Positions 1-6,651 of a stretch of DNA of 9,901 bases are shown one piece after another. Numbering within the stretch: the stretch's first letter is position 1; every line of letters starts with the position of its first letter. Below the pieces are notes generated by a model. That model was given only the letters and a program-made list of their open reading frames with translations, was not told where the DNA came from and did not search any database. The translations under genes and the position numbers were made by a program. This DNA is from Methanosarcinales archaeon (lineage in GTDB: Archaea; Halobacteriota; Syntropharchaeia; Alkanophagales; Methanospirareceae), in contig JAODGF010000116.1 of the NCBI GenBank assembly GCA_025464645.1, positions 1-9,901 of the forward strand. The letters run 5' to 3'.

Positions 1-260
1 AATATGTTTTTATTTGCAAGCCTCTTTATCTCCTCTTCTTTTACACCCTCGAATGCCTTTATACCAATATAAGGCTGGTTAACAGGACCAAAGACATCGT
101 AAACTTTTCCGATCCTCCTTTTCTCCGCTGTTACAACTACGGAATTAATTATACGCTCTACTTTTATCCTTCTTCCCTTTACAATCAATTCATCATCTAA
201 GATATGAAGCACGGTGCCCAATTCTCTCAAACCTTGCTCCTTAACTTTTCTTCGCGTCAT
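1..260 (-). CDS. gar1: Gar1-like H/ACA ribonucleoprotein subunit (3' end outside window)
   Basis: Translating the minus strand from the ATG at 260-258 gives 86 open codons running off the left edge. The protein is basic at its N-terminus (MTRRKVKEQGLRELG) and carries the Gar1 signature at about residues 41-67: a VVVTAEKRRIGKV strand, then YDVFGPVNQPYIGIK. This small beta-barrel protein belongs to the archaeal H/ACA box RNP, where it works with Cbf5, Nop10 and L7Ae in RNA-guided pseudouridylation and helps product release. Archaeal Gar1 proteins are usually around 75-100 residues, so only a short C-terminal tail is probably missing. There is no Shine-Dalgarno sequence before the ATG, and a TATA-like box lies 24-31 bases upstream, which fits a leaderless transcript. 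The family call rests on motif recognition from memory and is quite secure. Confidence 0.88.
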   Translation of the reverse strand, partial: MTRRKVKEQGLRELGTVLHILDDELIVKGRRIKVERIINSVVVTAEKRRIGKVYDVFGPVNQPYIGIKAFEGVKEEEIKRLANKNI

Positions 261-281
261 CAATTAAAAAGATAAAATGAT

Positions 282-292
282 AGTATATAAAA
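282..292. promoter_or_regulatory. Shared TATA-like element between gar1 and the ferredoxin gene
   Basis: The 65-base gap between the divergent starts is AT-rich and contains AGTATATAAAA at 282-292. The core reads as a TATA box on both strands. For the plus strand a start site about 25 bases downstream would leave a leader of roughly 10-15 bases before the ATG at 326. For the minus strand the box sits about 27 bases from the gar1 ATG, the spacing of a leaderless gene. Neither gene has a Shine-Dalgarno sequence. Whether one box serves both directions is inference. Confidence 0.45.
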
Positions 293-325
293 TTAACGGA
301 AAAATTTAATTAAGTTAAGAAAATT

Positions 326-601
326 ATGGAAGAAGAACTTGCGGGATTGATAATAGAAGATGAGAAATGCATAGGCTGTGGAATCTGTGTCGTTGTGTGC
401 GATGAGAACAGGATGAACGAGGAAGTGATATACGGCAAAGGAGGAAGGTACGGGGATGAGCTGGTTTTGAGTGTAGAAGGAGGAAAAGTGAGGTTAGTGG
501 ATGCGAAGAAGTGTAAGAGAGCATTTGAACCACCGGAGTTTTGCAGGGCTTGCGTTGACCACTGCCCCACCGATGCGATAGAGTTGGCGACCCTGGTTTA
601 G
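326..601 (+). CDS. Small two-cluster 4Fe-4S ferredoxin-like protein
   Basis: This 91-residue protein has two cysteine groups. The first is a classical CxxCxxCxxxC at residues 15, 18, 21 and 25 (CIGCGICVVVC), but with Asp where Pro normally follows. The second is atypical: Cys63, then nine residues, then CRACVDHCP at 73, 76 and 80, followed by the usual TDAIEL strand. An insert of about 37 residues with a Gly-rich turn separates the two groups. It probably carries two [4Fe-4S] clusters and moves electrons in the cytoplasm; there is no signal peptide or membrane segment. It lies on the same strand as the Hdr operon, 281 bases upstream of mvhD, but a separate promoter for the operon lies between them. 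A role as electron donor or acceptor for the Hdr complex is inference. I do not recognise a named orthologue. Confidence 0.8.
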   Translation: MEEELAGLIIEDEKCIGCGICVVVCDENRMNEEVIYGKGGRYGDELVLSVEGGKVRLVDAKKCKRAFEPPEFCRACVDHCPTDAIELATLV

Positions 602-702
602 ATAGCCGATCGGAACAGGGTGTCGTAAGTAATCCTCAGTGGTTTCATTCGCTGCTTTCGCTTATATTCCCATATCTCCTCCCAGTTCAGTTCGGTCTTC
701 AT
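598..702 (-). pseudogene. Possible gene remnant or very small ORF on the minus strand
   Basis: From an ATG at 702-700 the minus strand reads 34 codons to a TAA at 600-598 (starts MKTELNWEEIWEYKRKQR). The frame stays open further upstream to about 768, adding a helical, charged stretch (LSRYGREIEGIVKK). The plus strand here is pyrimidine-rich, the reverse of the purine-rich sense strands of neighbouring genes, which supports past or present coding on the minus strand. The peptide looks protein-like, but I cannot name a family; a loose resemblance to the N-terminus of SAM-dependent methyltransferases is only an impression. Its stop codon overlaps the ferredoxin stop codon tail to tail. It could also be chance. 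Confidence 0.25.
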
Positions 703-792
703 TTTTTTCACAATGCCTTCTATCTCCCTTCCGTATCTGCTCAAAACTTCTATTTTTTAAAAAAGAGGTATGTTCTGCAATCATGAAAATAT

Positions 793-808
793 CGAAAAAT
801 TTATATAT
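793..808 (+). promoter_or_regulatory. TATA/BRE promoter of the mvhD-hdr operon
   Basis: CGAAAAA at 793-799 resembles a BRE (TFB recognition element) and is followed directly by TTTATATAT at 800-808, an excellent archaeal TATA box. A start site about 25 bases downstream would fall near 826-832, leaving a leader of about 50 bases with a Shine-Dalgarno-like GGGAGTGA at 863-870, 11 bases before the ATG at 882. The promoter therefore excludes the longer upstream in-frame extension of mvhD. Just upstream is a perfect T6A6 tract (753-764) that may bend DNA. Confidence 0.7.
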
Positions 809-881
809 GGAAAAAAGAGAAAGGGGAATATTATTAGAGGCAGAGAAATTCAAAGAAAATAAGGGAGTGAAAAAGGAAAAA

Positions 882-1313
882 ATGGGAGAAGAAGCGAAGG
901 GGGAATTTGAGCCGAAAATAATCGGATTTACCTGTAATTGGTGTACTTATGCCGGCGCAGACCTTGCAGGGACATCACGTAAGAAATACCCGCCGAATGT
1001 TCGGCTAATAAGACTTATGTGCTCAGGGAGGTTAGATCCGATGTTTGTGCTCAAAGTGCTGTTAAATGGTGCAGACGCAGTGTTCATTGGGGGTTGTCAT
1101 CCGGGGGAGTGTCATTATATAAAAGGGAACTTCTATGCCAGACGCAGGATAGCGGCAATAAGGACGATTCTGAAGCAGTTCGGGCTGGATAACCGGGTCA
1201 GGGCAGAATGGTGCAGTGCATCCGAGGGGGATAAGTTTGCGAGGATTATGAAGGAAATGGCGGAGGACATAAAGAAATTGGGACCTAATCCAATGAGAGG
1301 TAAGATACTATGA
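882..1313 (+). CDS. mvhD: MvhD: [2Fe-2S] delta subunit linking an electron donor to HdrA
   Basis: MvhD is the [2Fe-2S] protein that passes electrons from a partner (the MvhAG hydrogenase in hydrogenotrophic methanogens) to HdrA. The 143 residues show the family hallmarks: FTCNWCTYAGADLAG (Cys18, Cys21), IRLMCSGRLDP (Cys47), and GADAVFIGGCHPGECHY (Cys72, Cys77), plus Cys111 near the C-terminus. Length matches the usual 130-150. I chose the ATG at 882 because a Shine-Dalgarno-like sequence lies 11 bases upstream and the TATA box at 800-808 places transcription initiation downstream of the earlier in-frame ATGs at 783 and 807. The frame is open as far back as 639, so automatic calling could give a false 224-residue protein. 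The stop overlaps the next start in ATGA (1310-1313), implying translational coupling. No hydrogenase genes are adjacent. Confidence 0.93.
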   Translation: MGEEAKGEFEPKIIGFTCNWCTYAGADLAGTSRKKYPPNVRLIRLMCSGRLDPMFVLKVLLNGADAVFIGGCHPGECHYIKGNFYARRRIAAIRTILKQFGLDNRVRAEWCSASEGDKFARIMKEMAEDIKKLGPNPMRGKIL

Positions 1314-2374
1314 AAGGAACAGAGTTAAAATATGAGGATTTGGAAGGGTTATTTAAGGGATTGCTCGATAAGAAAGCTGTGGATTGCCTGATATTGCCAC
1401 ATAAGGTAGGAAATAATGTGGCATATATGATGGCAACAGACAAGGACAGGATAGAACCGCCAGTGCCTGCTATATTTGCTCCTTCATTTAGTGTGAATGC
1501 CGCGAATATCGTGAAGGGATGGACGATACCGGAGAAAATAGGAATTGTGGCAAAGCCATGTGAGATAAGGGCGGCGGTAGAATTGATAAAGTTGAGACAG
1601 ATGGACAAGGAGAGTGTGCTTCTGATAAGCGTGGATTGTTCTGGTACGTACAAGAATCAGGATTATGCAGACCACTATGGGGAGATAGGCGACTGGGTGG
1701 ACAGTGCGAAGATAGAGGAACTGAAAGGGAAAGGGATTGCGATAAGAGAAGCTTGTGAGATATGTGACAACCGGTTTGCAGACGTTGGAGACATCGGTAT
1801 TGCGAGAGTGGACGGCGAGAAAGTGCTGGTTGCGGGAATAACGGATATGGGCATAGAGGCATTGTCTGCGTTGGAACTATCGCTGGAAGATAAGGAGATA
1901 GAGAGGCAAGAGGAGAAAGAGAAAATTGCAGCGGATGCGAAGAAGAAGGAGGAGGAACTGCCAAAGGCAAGTAGCGTGGAAGAGTTAGAGGAGTTTTTGA
2001 GAGATTGCATCGTATGCAAGAACTGCCGGGATATGTGTCCGGTATGCTACTGCAAGGAATGTTTCTTCGACCAGCCCTTAGGAAACCCTGTTGGCGGTGA
2101 TTTATTGAACTTAGCCGAGCTAAGAGGTGCAATAGCGGTGCCTGCAAATCAATTAATGTACCATCTCACGCGCGTTTACCATGTCAGCACGACATGTGTT
2201 GGGTGTGGTGCCTGCGAGGATGCCTGTCCGAAGGACATCCCATTGACGAGATTTTATCCGGTGATTGCGAAGAAGGTGCAGGAAATTTTCGAGTACGTGC
2301 CTGGGAAGGATGTTGAAGAGCCACTGCCGTTCGTTACTTACGAAGAGGAGGAATTAGAAGACAAATTAAGGTAA
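1310..2374 (+). CDS. FrhB/FdhB-family coenzyme F420-dependent beta subunit with C-terminal ferredoxin domain
   Basis: This 354-residue protein belongs to the coenzyme F420 hydrogenase/dehydrogenase beta-subunit family, flavoproteins that exchange hydride with F420. The core (about 1-190) has the family marks IVAKPCEIRAAVELIKLRQ (Cys84), ISVDCSGTY (Cys110) and EACEICDNRFADVGDIG (Cys149, Cys152), an iron-sulfur ligand region in FrhB. A charged helical linker (about 190-225) follows, then a ferredoxin-like part: CIVCKNCRDMCP (233, 236, 239, 243), extra CYCKEC cysteines (246, 248, 251), and CVGCGACEDACP (296, 299, 302, 306). This layout resembles FdhB of F420-dependent formate dehydrogenases more than FrhB. 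An AGAGGT Shine-Dalgarno lies 9 bases before the ATG, which overlaps the mvhD stop. With no FdhA or hydrogenase subunit nearby, it most likely feeds MvhD and HdrA with electrons from F420H2, or takes them. The substrate is inferred from the family. Confidence 0.87.
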   Translation: MKGTELKYEDLEGLFKGLLDKKAVDCLILPHKVGNNVAYMMATDKDRIEPPVPAIFAPSFSVNAANIVKGWTIPEKIGIVAKPCEIRAAVELIKLRQMDKESVLLISVDCSGTYKNQDYADHYGEIGDWVDSAKIEELKGKGIAIREACEICDNRFADVGDIGIARVDGEKVLVAGITDMGIEALSALELSLEDKEIERQEEKEKIAADAKKKEEELPKASSVEELEEFLRDCIVCKNCRDMCPVCYCKECFFDQPLGNPVGGDLLNLAELRGAIAVPANQLMYHLTRVYHVSTTCVGCGACEDACPKDIPLTRFYPVIAKKVQEIFEYVPGKDVEEPLPFVTYEEEELEDKLR

Positions 2375-2392
2375 GTACAAGAACAAAATAAA

Positions 2393-2989
2393 ATGCCGAT
2401 AAAAACATGGGAGTTGGACCCGAACTTCAGGAACGAGATAATGAATGAGCCTGGAGGGGAGCACCTTGCGGCATGTTTCCAGTGCAGTACCTGTACGTTG
2501 GGATGCCCGATCACGGAAATCGTTCCCAGTTACAATCCGAGGAAGATTATCCAGATGAGTTTATTGGGCATGCGAGAGGAAGTATTGTCAAATCCGGACT
2601 TGTGGATTTGTCTTATCTGTCAAACGTGCACGGCTCGATGCCCGCAAGATGTAGTGGTTAGCGATGTGCTGAGTGCGATAAGGCGGATAGCGGAGAAAGA
2701 AGAAGAAGCGGGCAAATTGAAGATAGAGAGTCCCAGACCACTCTTTGATAAGGCTTTTCTGCATCAGTTGGAAAAGTACGGGCGGCTCTATGATATAGGA
2801 CTGGCGAAGGAGTATTACCCGAAGAAGGAAGGGTCTTTTATCAAGGGTATGCGCGCAATGATGAAAGATTACAAGGATTTCGGGATGCGTATGTTTAAGA
2901 AGGGGAAGATGGGACCGAAAGCAATGTTCCCGGAGAAGATAAAGAGAACTGGCGAAGTGAAGAAGATATTTGAGAAAATAGGTGATTGA
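2393..2989 (+). CDS. hdrC: HdrC: heterodisulfide reductase iron-sulfur subunit
   Basis: HdrC carries electrons between HdrA and the catalytic subunit HdrB. The 198 residues include two complete [4Fe-4S] motifs, CFQCSTCTLGCP (Cys28, 31, 34, 38) and CLICQTCTARCP (Cys73, 76, 79, 83), separated by the typical helical segment with NPRKIIQMSLLG. The C-terminal third is basic and helical, rich in Lys and Met, and probably contacts HdrB. No membrane segments are seen, so this is the soluble HdrABC type rather than HdrDE. Length is near the usual 180-200. The ATG follows the previous stop after 18 bases and has only a weak Shine-Dalgarno (AAGGTAAG, well upstream, overlapping the previous stop), so translation may partly depend on re-initiation. 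The end abuts hdrB. Confidence 0.94.
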   Translation: MPIKTWELDPNFRNEIMNEPGGEHLAACFQCSTCTLGCPITEIVPSYNPRKIIQMSLLGMREEVLSNPDLWICLICQTCTARCPQDVVVSDVLSAIRRIAEKEEEAGKLKIESPRPLFDKAFLHQLEKYGRLYDIGLAKEYYPKKEGSFIKGMRAMMKDYKDFGMRMFKKGKMGPKAMFPEKIKRTGEVKKIFEKIGD

Positions 2990-2990
2990 A

Positions 2991-3857
2991 ATGAACGGGA
3001 AAAAATTGGCATACTATCCTGGCTGTCCTTCGGCTGGTACCGCAGTGGATCAGGATATGTCAACAAAGGCAGTGTTCGAGAAATTAGGGATTGAACTGGC
3101 GGAAGTGGAAGACTGGAACTGTTGCGGTGCTGCGGAAGCCGAGAATCCAATGCTGGTTTATGCGTTAAATGCGAGAAATCTTGCGATTGCCGAGAAAGAG
3201 GGTCTGGACATCGTAACGCCGTGCAGTATATGTTATTACAATTTAGAGAGGAGCAACATAGCACTAAAGGATGATGAGAGTTTACGTGCAAAGATGCGTG
3301 ACATAGATGGCTCGCTGGACTATAAAGGTGGGATAAAGGCAAGACATGTACTGGATGTGTTCGTAAATGAAATAGGAATGGAGGAATTGAAGAGTAAAAT
3401 CGAGAAGAAAGTGAGCATAAAGGCAGCGCCGTATTATGGCTGCTATCTAGGAAGACCGCCGGTAACAGCTTTTGATGACCCTGACGACCCGATTTTGATG
3501 GACCAGTTGATAGAGTTGATAGGTGGAGAATGTGTGGATTTTAGCTACATGAAGACAAAGTGCTGTGGCGGTCCGCTGATGATGACAAGAGCGGACATAG
3601 CATTTGAGATGGCGAGGAAAGTATTGGAAGCGGCGAAACGTGCAGGTGCTGATTGTATTGTACTCGCCTGTCCACTGTGCGGCATGATGCTGGATGCGAA
3701 GCAGCCAGATATAGAAAAAGCGTTAAATATCGAGATAGGCATGCCGGTTATTTATATCACGCAGTTGTTGGGTCTCGCGCTGGGAATAGACTCAAAAAAG
3801 CTCGGTTTGGATAAAGCTGCCGTAGATACGAAAGAAATAGTTGGGAAGGTGGTGTGA
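2991..3857 (+). CDS. hdrB: HdrB: heterodisulfide reductase catalytic subunit
   Basis: HdrB holds the active site that cleaves, or forms, the CoM-S-S-CoB disulfide using two noncubane [4Fe-4S] clusters, each bound through a CCG domain. Both domains are complete in these 288 residues: Cys12, Cys44-Cys45 (NCCGAAEAE) and Cys78/Cys81 (PCSIC); then Cys151, Cys191-Cys192 (KCCGGP) and Cys227/Cys230 (ACPLC). The spacings (31 and 39 residues before CC, 32 and 34 after) suit the family. I chose the ATG at 2991 because GGTGA at 2981-2985 is a well-placed Shine-Dalgarno; an in-frame GTG at 2982 would add MIE and overlap hdrC by 8 bases. All catalytic cysteines are kept, so it should be active. Other disulfide or thiol substrates cannot be excluded, since HdrB homologues are used outside methanogens. 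Confidence 0.95.
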   Translation: MNGKKLAYYPGCPSAGTAVDQDMSTKAVFEKLGIELAEVEDWNCCGAAEAENPMLVYALNARNLAIAEKEGLDIVTPCSICYYNLERSNIALKDDESLRAKMRDIDGSLDYKGGIKARHVLDVFVNEIGMEELKSKIEKKVSIKAAPYYGCYLGRPPVTAFDDPDDPILMDQLIELIGGECVDFSYMKTKCCGGPLMMTRADIAFEMARKVLEAAKRAGADCIVLACPLCGMMLDAKQPDIEKALNIEIGMPVIYITQLLGLALGIDSKKLGLDKAAVDTKEIVGKVV

Positions 3858-3860
3858 GAA

Positions 3861-6575
3861 ATGGGAATAGCAGTTGTTGGAGGAGGAGTTGCAGGCATTA
3901 CAGCAGCTCTTGACCTTGCAGATGCGGGTTATAAAGTACATTTGATAGAGAAGAACGCAGAGCTGGGAGGAAAGATGGCGGAGCTTGCAGAATGCAGGAC
4001 CGGGCTATCGCCATACGTGGTTAAGGTGAAGAATCATCCAAACATAGAACTGATGCTGTCAAGCGAGTTAGAGAGTTTATCAGGCTCAGCCGGTAATTTC
4101 AAGCTGAAAGTGTCCTCGGGTAAGGAAGTAGAAGTGGAGAGCGTGGTGTTAGCGCCAGGTTACGATATTCCCGAAGTAGCGAAGAGTTATGGATTTGGGA
4201 GTCCGGATGTCGTTTCTTCGTTGGATTTTGAAGGCATTCTCAGGGCTGCTACTGCGAGTGAGACAGGGGAACTGCTAAGACCATCGGATGGAAAGCGAGT
4301 GAAAAGGATAGGATTCATCCAGTGCGTTGGGTCAAGATGCCAGGAGAACGAGATATGCTCTACGGCGTGCTGTGCTTACACGGCGAAAGAGGCGTGGGTA
4401 GTGAAAGAGAGATTCCCTGACACGGAGGTTTACATCTTCTACATGGATATAAGGGTATTTGGGAAAGATGAAGAATTGGTGGCGGAGTTAAAGGACAAAT
4501 ACGGTGTAAAATATATAAGGTCACGGGTTCCAGAGGTGATTCCGGAAGAAGGAGCCCTGACGGTTAAGTATGAGAACCTTGAGAAAGGCACGATAGAACA
4601 ATTAGACCTTGATATGGTGGTTCTCGCAATGGGTTTGCTGCCATCGAAAACGTTAAGCAAGCTTGCAGAGATAACGGGCGTGAAAACCGATAAATACGGA
4701 TATATCGAGACGAGCATCACGAACCCACTGGAAACAAGTGTTCCGGGGATTTTCGCTTCTGGAACGGCAACTGGACCGATGAAGGTAAGGGAGAGCGTAG
4801 CACAGGCGAGTGGTGCAGCATTAAAGGCTGCTGGGCTTTCACAGCGCACGGAGCCAATTCCCGGGCAGGCAGAGTATAAATTTATTGAAGTGGGTGAAGA
4901 GCCCAAGATAGGCATCTTTATCTGTGGCTGTGATGGCGAAGTATCGAAGGCGATGGATATACCTGCGGTTGCGGAGCAAGTGAAAGAACTGAAAGAAGTC
5001 GTTTTTGTGAACAGCGAGACGAACACGATGAAAGAGGCGGTGGAAGCGCTGGAAAGTGGAATAGTGGACCAGGGTTTGAACAGGATAGTATTTGCAGGAT
5101 GTTCACCGCGAGAGTATGAGGATATGGTCAGGGATGCATGCGCGAGGGCAGGTTTAAACCCTTATTTACTTGAGTTCGTGAATCTGCGCGAACAATGTGC
5201 GTGGGTGAACGAGCCGAAAGAAGCAACAGAAGCCGCGGTGGATATGCTAAGAATGGCGGTAGAACGCGCGAAGTATCTTGAAGAGATACCTGTTGAGAGA
5301 TATCCGGTGATACCGAAGGCACTGGTCATCGGCGGCGGTGTATCCGGGATGAATGCTGCGCTTGGGATTGCAGATGCAGGGTATGAAGTATATTTAGTGG
5401 AGAAAGAACCAGAGCTGGGCGGTGGTTTGAGAGCAATCCCGGAGTTACAAAGTGGAGAGCAGGCGGCAGACGTTTTGAATGAGTTTGTTGAGAAAGTAAC
5501 GAGTAACGAGCGAATAAAAGTGTACACGAATGCAAAGGAGGAGGATATTCGTGGAAGGGCGGGGTCATTCAAAGCGAGGATAACCGGAGAAGGAGTGGAT
5601 GAAGAGATAGAATTTGGCGCCTGTATAATCGCAACTGGAGCAAGGGAATTCGTGCCTGAAGGATACTATGGATATGGAAAAGAGAAGAACGTGGTAACGG
5701 TGAGCGAATTTGGACGCATGCTAACAGGTAAAGTGGATGCCAATACAATCGTGCTGATTCAAGATGTACCCGGAGAAGGGGTAGATGCAAAGTACAGCGG
5801 GATCGAAGTGGTGGATGGTGCGTTAAGAGCGAAAGAGAAGAACCCGGATGCGAATGTATTCGTGCTGTATCAGGACATAAAAACATACGGAAAGTGGGAA
5901 GTGCTGTATAAAGAAGCGAGAGAAAAAGGTGTGATATTCCTCAGATACGATAAGGATAAGCCGCCGAAATACGAAGCCGGGATTGTTTCGGTCTATGACG
6001 TGATATTTAACGATGAGATACAGATAAAGCCGGATTTGGTGGTGCTTAGCACACCGACAATGCCTGCGGAGGAGAACGAGCGACTGAGCAGGATGCTTAT
6101 GATTCCGTTGAAAAACGGGTTCTTTATGGAGGAGCAGGAGCGCCCGAAGATGGTATTAACACCGGTTGACACGGTGAATGAGGGCGTGTTCATCTGTGGT
6201 TCTGCGGTTTATCCAGCAATGATAGACGAGTGCTTAGCGATGAGCAGTGCAGCAGCGTCGAGGGCGTGCGTGCTGCTGGCGAAGGATTTCCTCGAAACAC
6301 CCGCGGTGACTTCCGTGGTGGATGAGCTGATATGTTCTGGGTGCGGCGTGTGTGTGGATATGTGTCCGGTTGAGGCGATAGAGCTGACGGAGGAACCGGT
6401 CCCGGTGGTTACTTTCGGTGTGGCGACGGTGGTAGGCGGGACGAAGAAGGTTGCGAAGGTCGGTGATGGCTGCATAGGATGCGGAAGCTGCGCTTCTTAT
6501 TGCCCTTCGGGTGCGATGTCGTTGCGGTACTTTAAGGACCGGCAGGTGTATGCTCAGTTGGATTTTGCGGTGTAA
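3861..6575 (+). CDS. hdrA: HdrA: tandem two-flavin-module heterodisulfide reductase subunit A
   Basis: HdrA is the FAD subunit that splits or merges electron pairs. At 904 residues this one is larger than classical HdrA (about 650) and consists of two fused modules. Module 1 (1 to about 335): FAD motif GGGVAG (7-12), QCVGSRC...CSTACC (Cys155, 160, 166, 170, 171), and GIFASGTATGP. Module 2 (about 347-904): an HdrA N-terminal-type domain (FICGC at 355/357, GCSP Cys414, REQC Cys446), a second FAD motif GGGVSG (491-496), and a C-terminal ferredoxin with CSGCGVCVDMCP (825-835) and CIGCGSCASYCP (871-881). Neither module has the inserted ferredoxin of classical HdrA. Module 2 lacks the CVGSR...CC cysteines, and Met390 stands where an N-terminal cysteine is expected. 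The start follows hdrB by three bases with GGTGTGA as Shine-Dalgarno. The family call is secure; which module holds the bifurcating flavin is unknown. Confidence 0.94.
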   Translation: MGIAVVGGGVAGITAALDLADAGYKVHLIEKNAELGGKMAELAECRTGLSPYVVKVKNHPNIELMLSSELESLSGSAGNFKLKVSSGKEVEVESVVLAPGYDIPEVAKSYGFGSPDVVSSLDFEGILRAATASETGELLRPSDGKRVKRIGFIQCVGSRCQENEICSTACCAYTAKEAWVVKERFPDTEVYIFYMDIRVFGKDEELVAELKDKYGVKYIRSRVPEVIPEEGALTVKYENLEKGTIEQLDLDMVVLAMGLLPSKTLSKLAEITGVKTDKYGYIETSITNPLETSVPGIFASGTATGPMKVRESVAQASGAALKAAGLSQRTEPIPGQAEYKFIEVGEEPKIGIFICGCDGEVSKAMDIPAVAEQVKELKEVVFVNSETNTMKEAVEALESGIVDQGLNRIVFAGCSPREYEDMVRDACARAGLNPYLLEFVNLREQCAWVNEPKEATEAAVDMLRMAVERAKYLEEIPVERYPVIPKALVIGGGVSGMNAALGIADAGYEVYLVEKEPELGGGLRAIPELQSGEQAADVLNEFVEKVTSNERIKVYTNAKEEDIRGRAGSFKARITGEGVDEEIEFGACIIATGAREFVPEGYYGYGKEKNVVTVSEFGRMLTGKVDANTIVLIQDVPGEGVDAKYSGIEVVDGALRAKEKNPDANVFVLYQDIKTYGKWEVLYKEAREKGVIFLRYDKDKPPKYEAGIVSVYDVIFNDEIQIKPDLVVLSTPTMPAEENERLSRMLMIPLKNGFFMEEQERPKMVLTPVDTVNEGVFICGSAVYPAMIDECLAMSSAAASRACVLLAKDFLETPAVTSVVDELICSGCGVCVDMCPVEAIELTEEPVPVVTFGVATVVGGTKKVAKVGDGCIGCGSCASYCPSGAMSLRYFKDRQVYAQLDFAV

Positions 6576-6580
6576 TACGC

Positions 6581-6616
6581 AGTCCACTGGGCTTTTATTT
6601 TTCTTTGTTCTTTTTC
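6581..6616 (+). terminator. Hairpin plus T-tract after hdrA
   Basis: Six bases after the hdrA stop, AGTCC and GGGCT (6581-6593) can form a five-pair stem, with one G-U pair, around a three-base loop. It is followed by TTTATTTTTCTTTG and further T-runs to about 6639. T-runs alone are typical archaeal terminators, so this is a credible end of the operon transcript. The stem is short, and the T-tracts may do most of the work. Confidence 0.6.
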
Positions 6617-6651
6617 GCTTGGCACCATTTATTTTTTATCCCTAATCTTCT

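Noticed and set aside
606..613. CCGATCGG palindrome just after the ferredoxin gene
   Set aside because: An 8-base palindrome without loop or T-tract is too weak to call a terminator or binding site.
639..881. In-frame upstream extension of mvhD giving a 224-residue protein
   Set aside because: The extension has no MvhD similarity, and the TATA/BRE at 793-808 lies inside it. A Shine-Dalgarno-like site precedes the ATG at 882, which gives the normal family length.
1488..2147. Minus-strand open frame of 219 codons opposite the F420-type subunit gene
   Set aside because: Composition is Ser/Pro/Leu-rich with no motif; it is a shadow of the strong plus-strand gene.
4439..6587. Several minus-strand frames of 60-195 codons opposite hdrA
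   Set aside because: All are antisense shadows of the purine-rich hdrA coding strand and show no recognisable domain.
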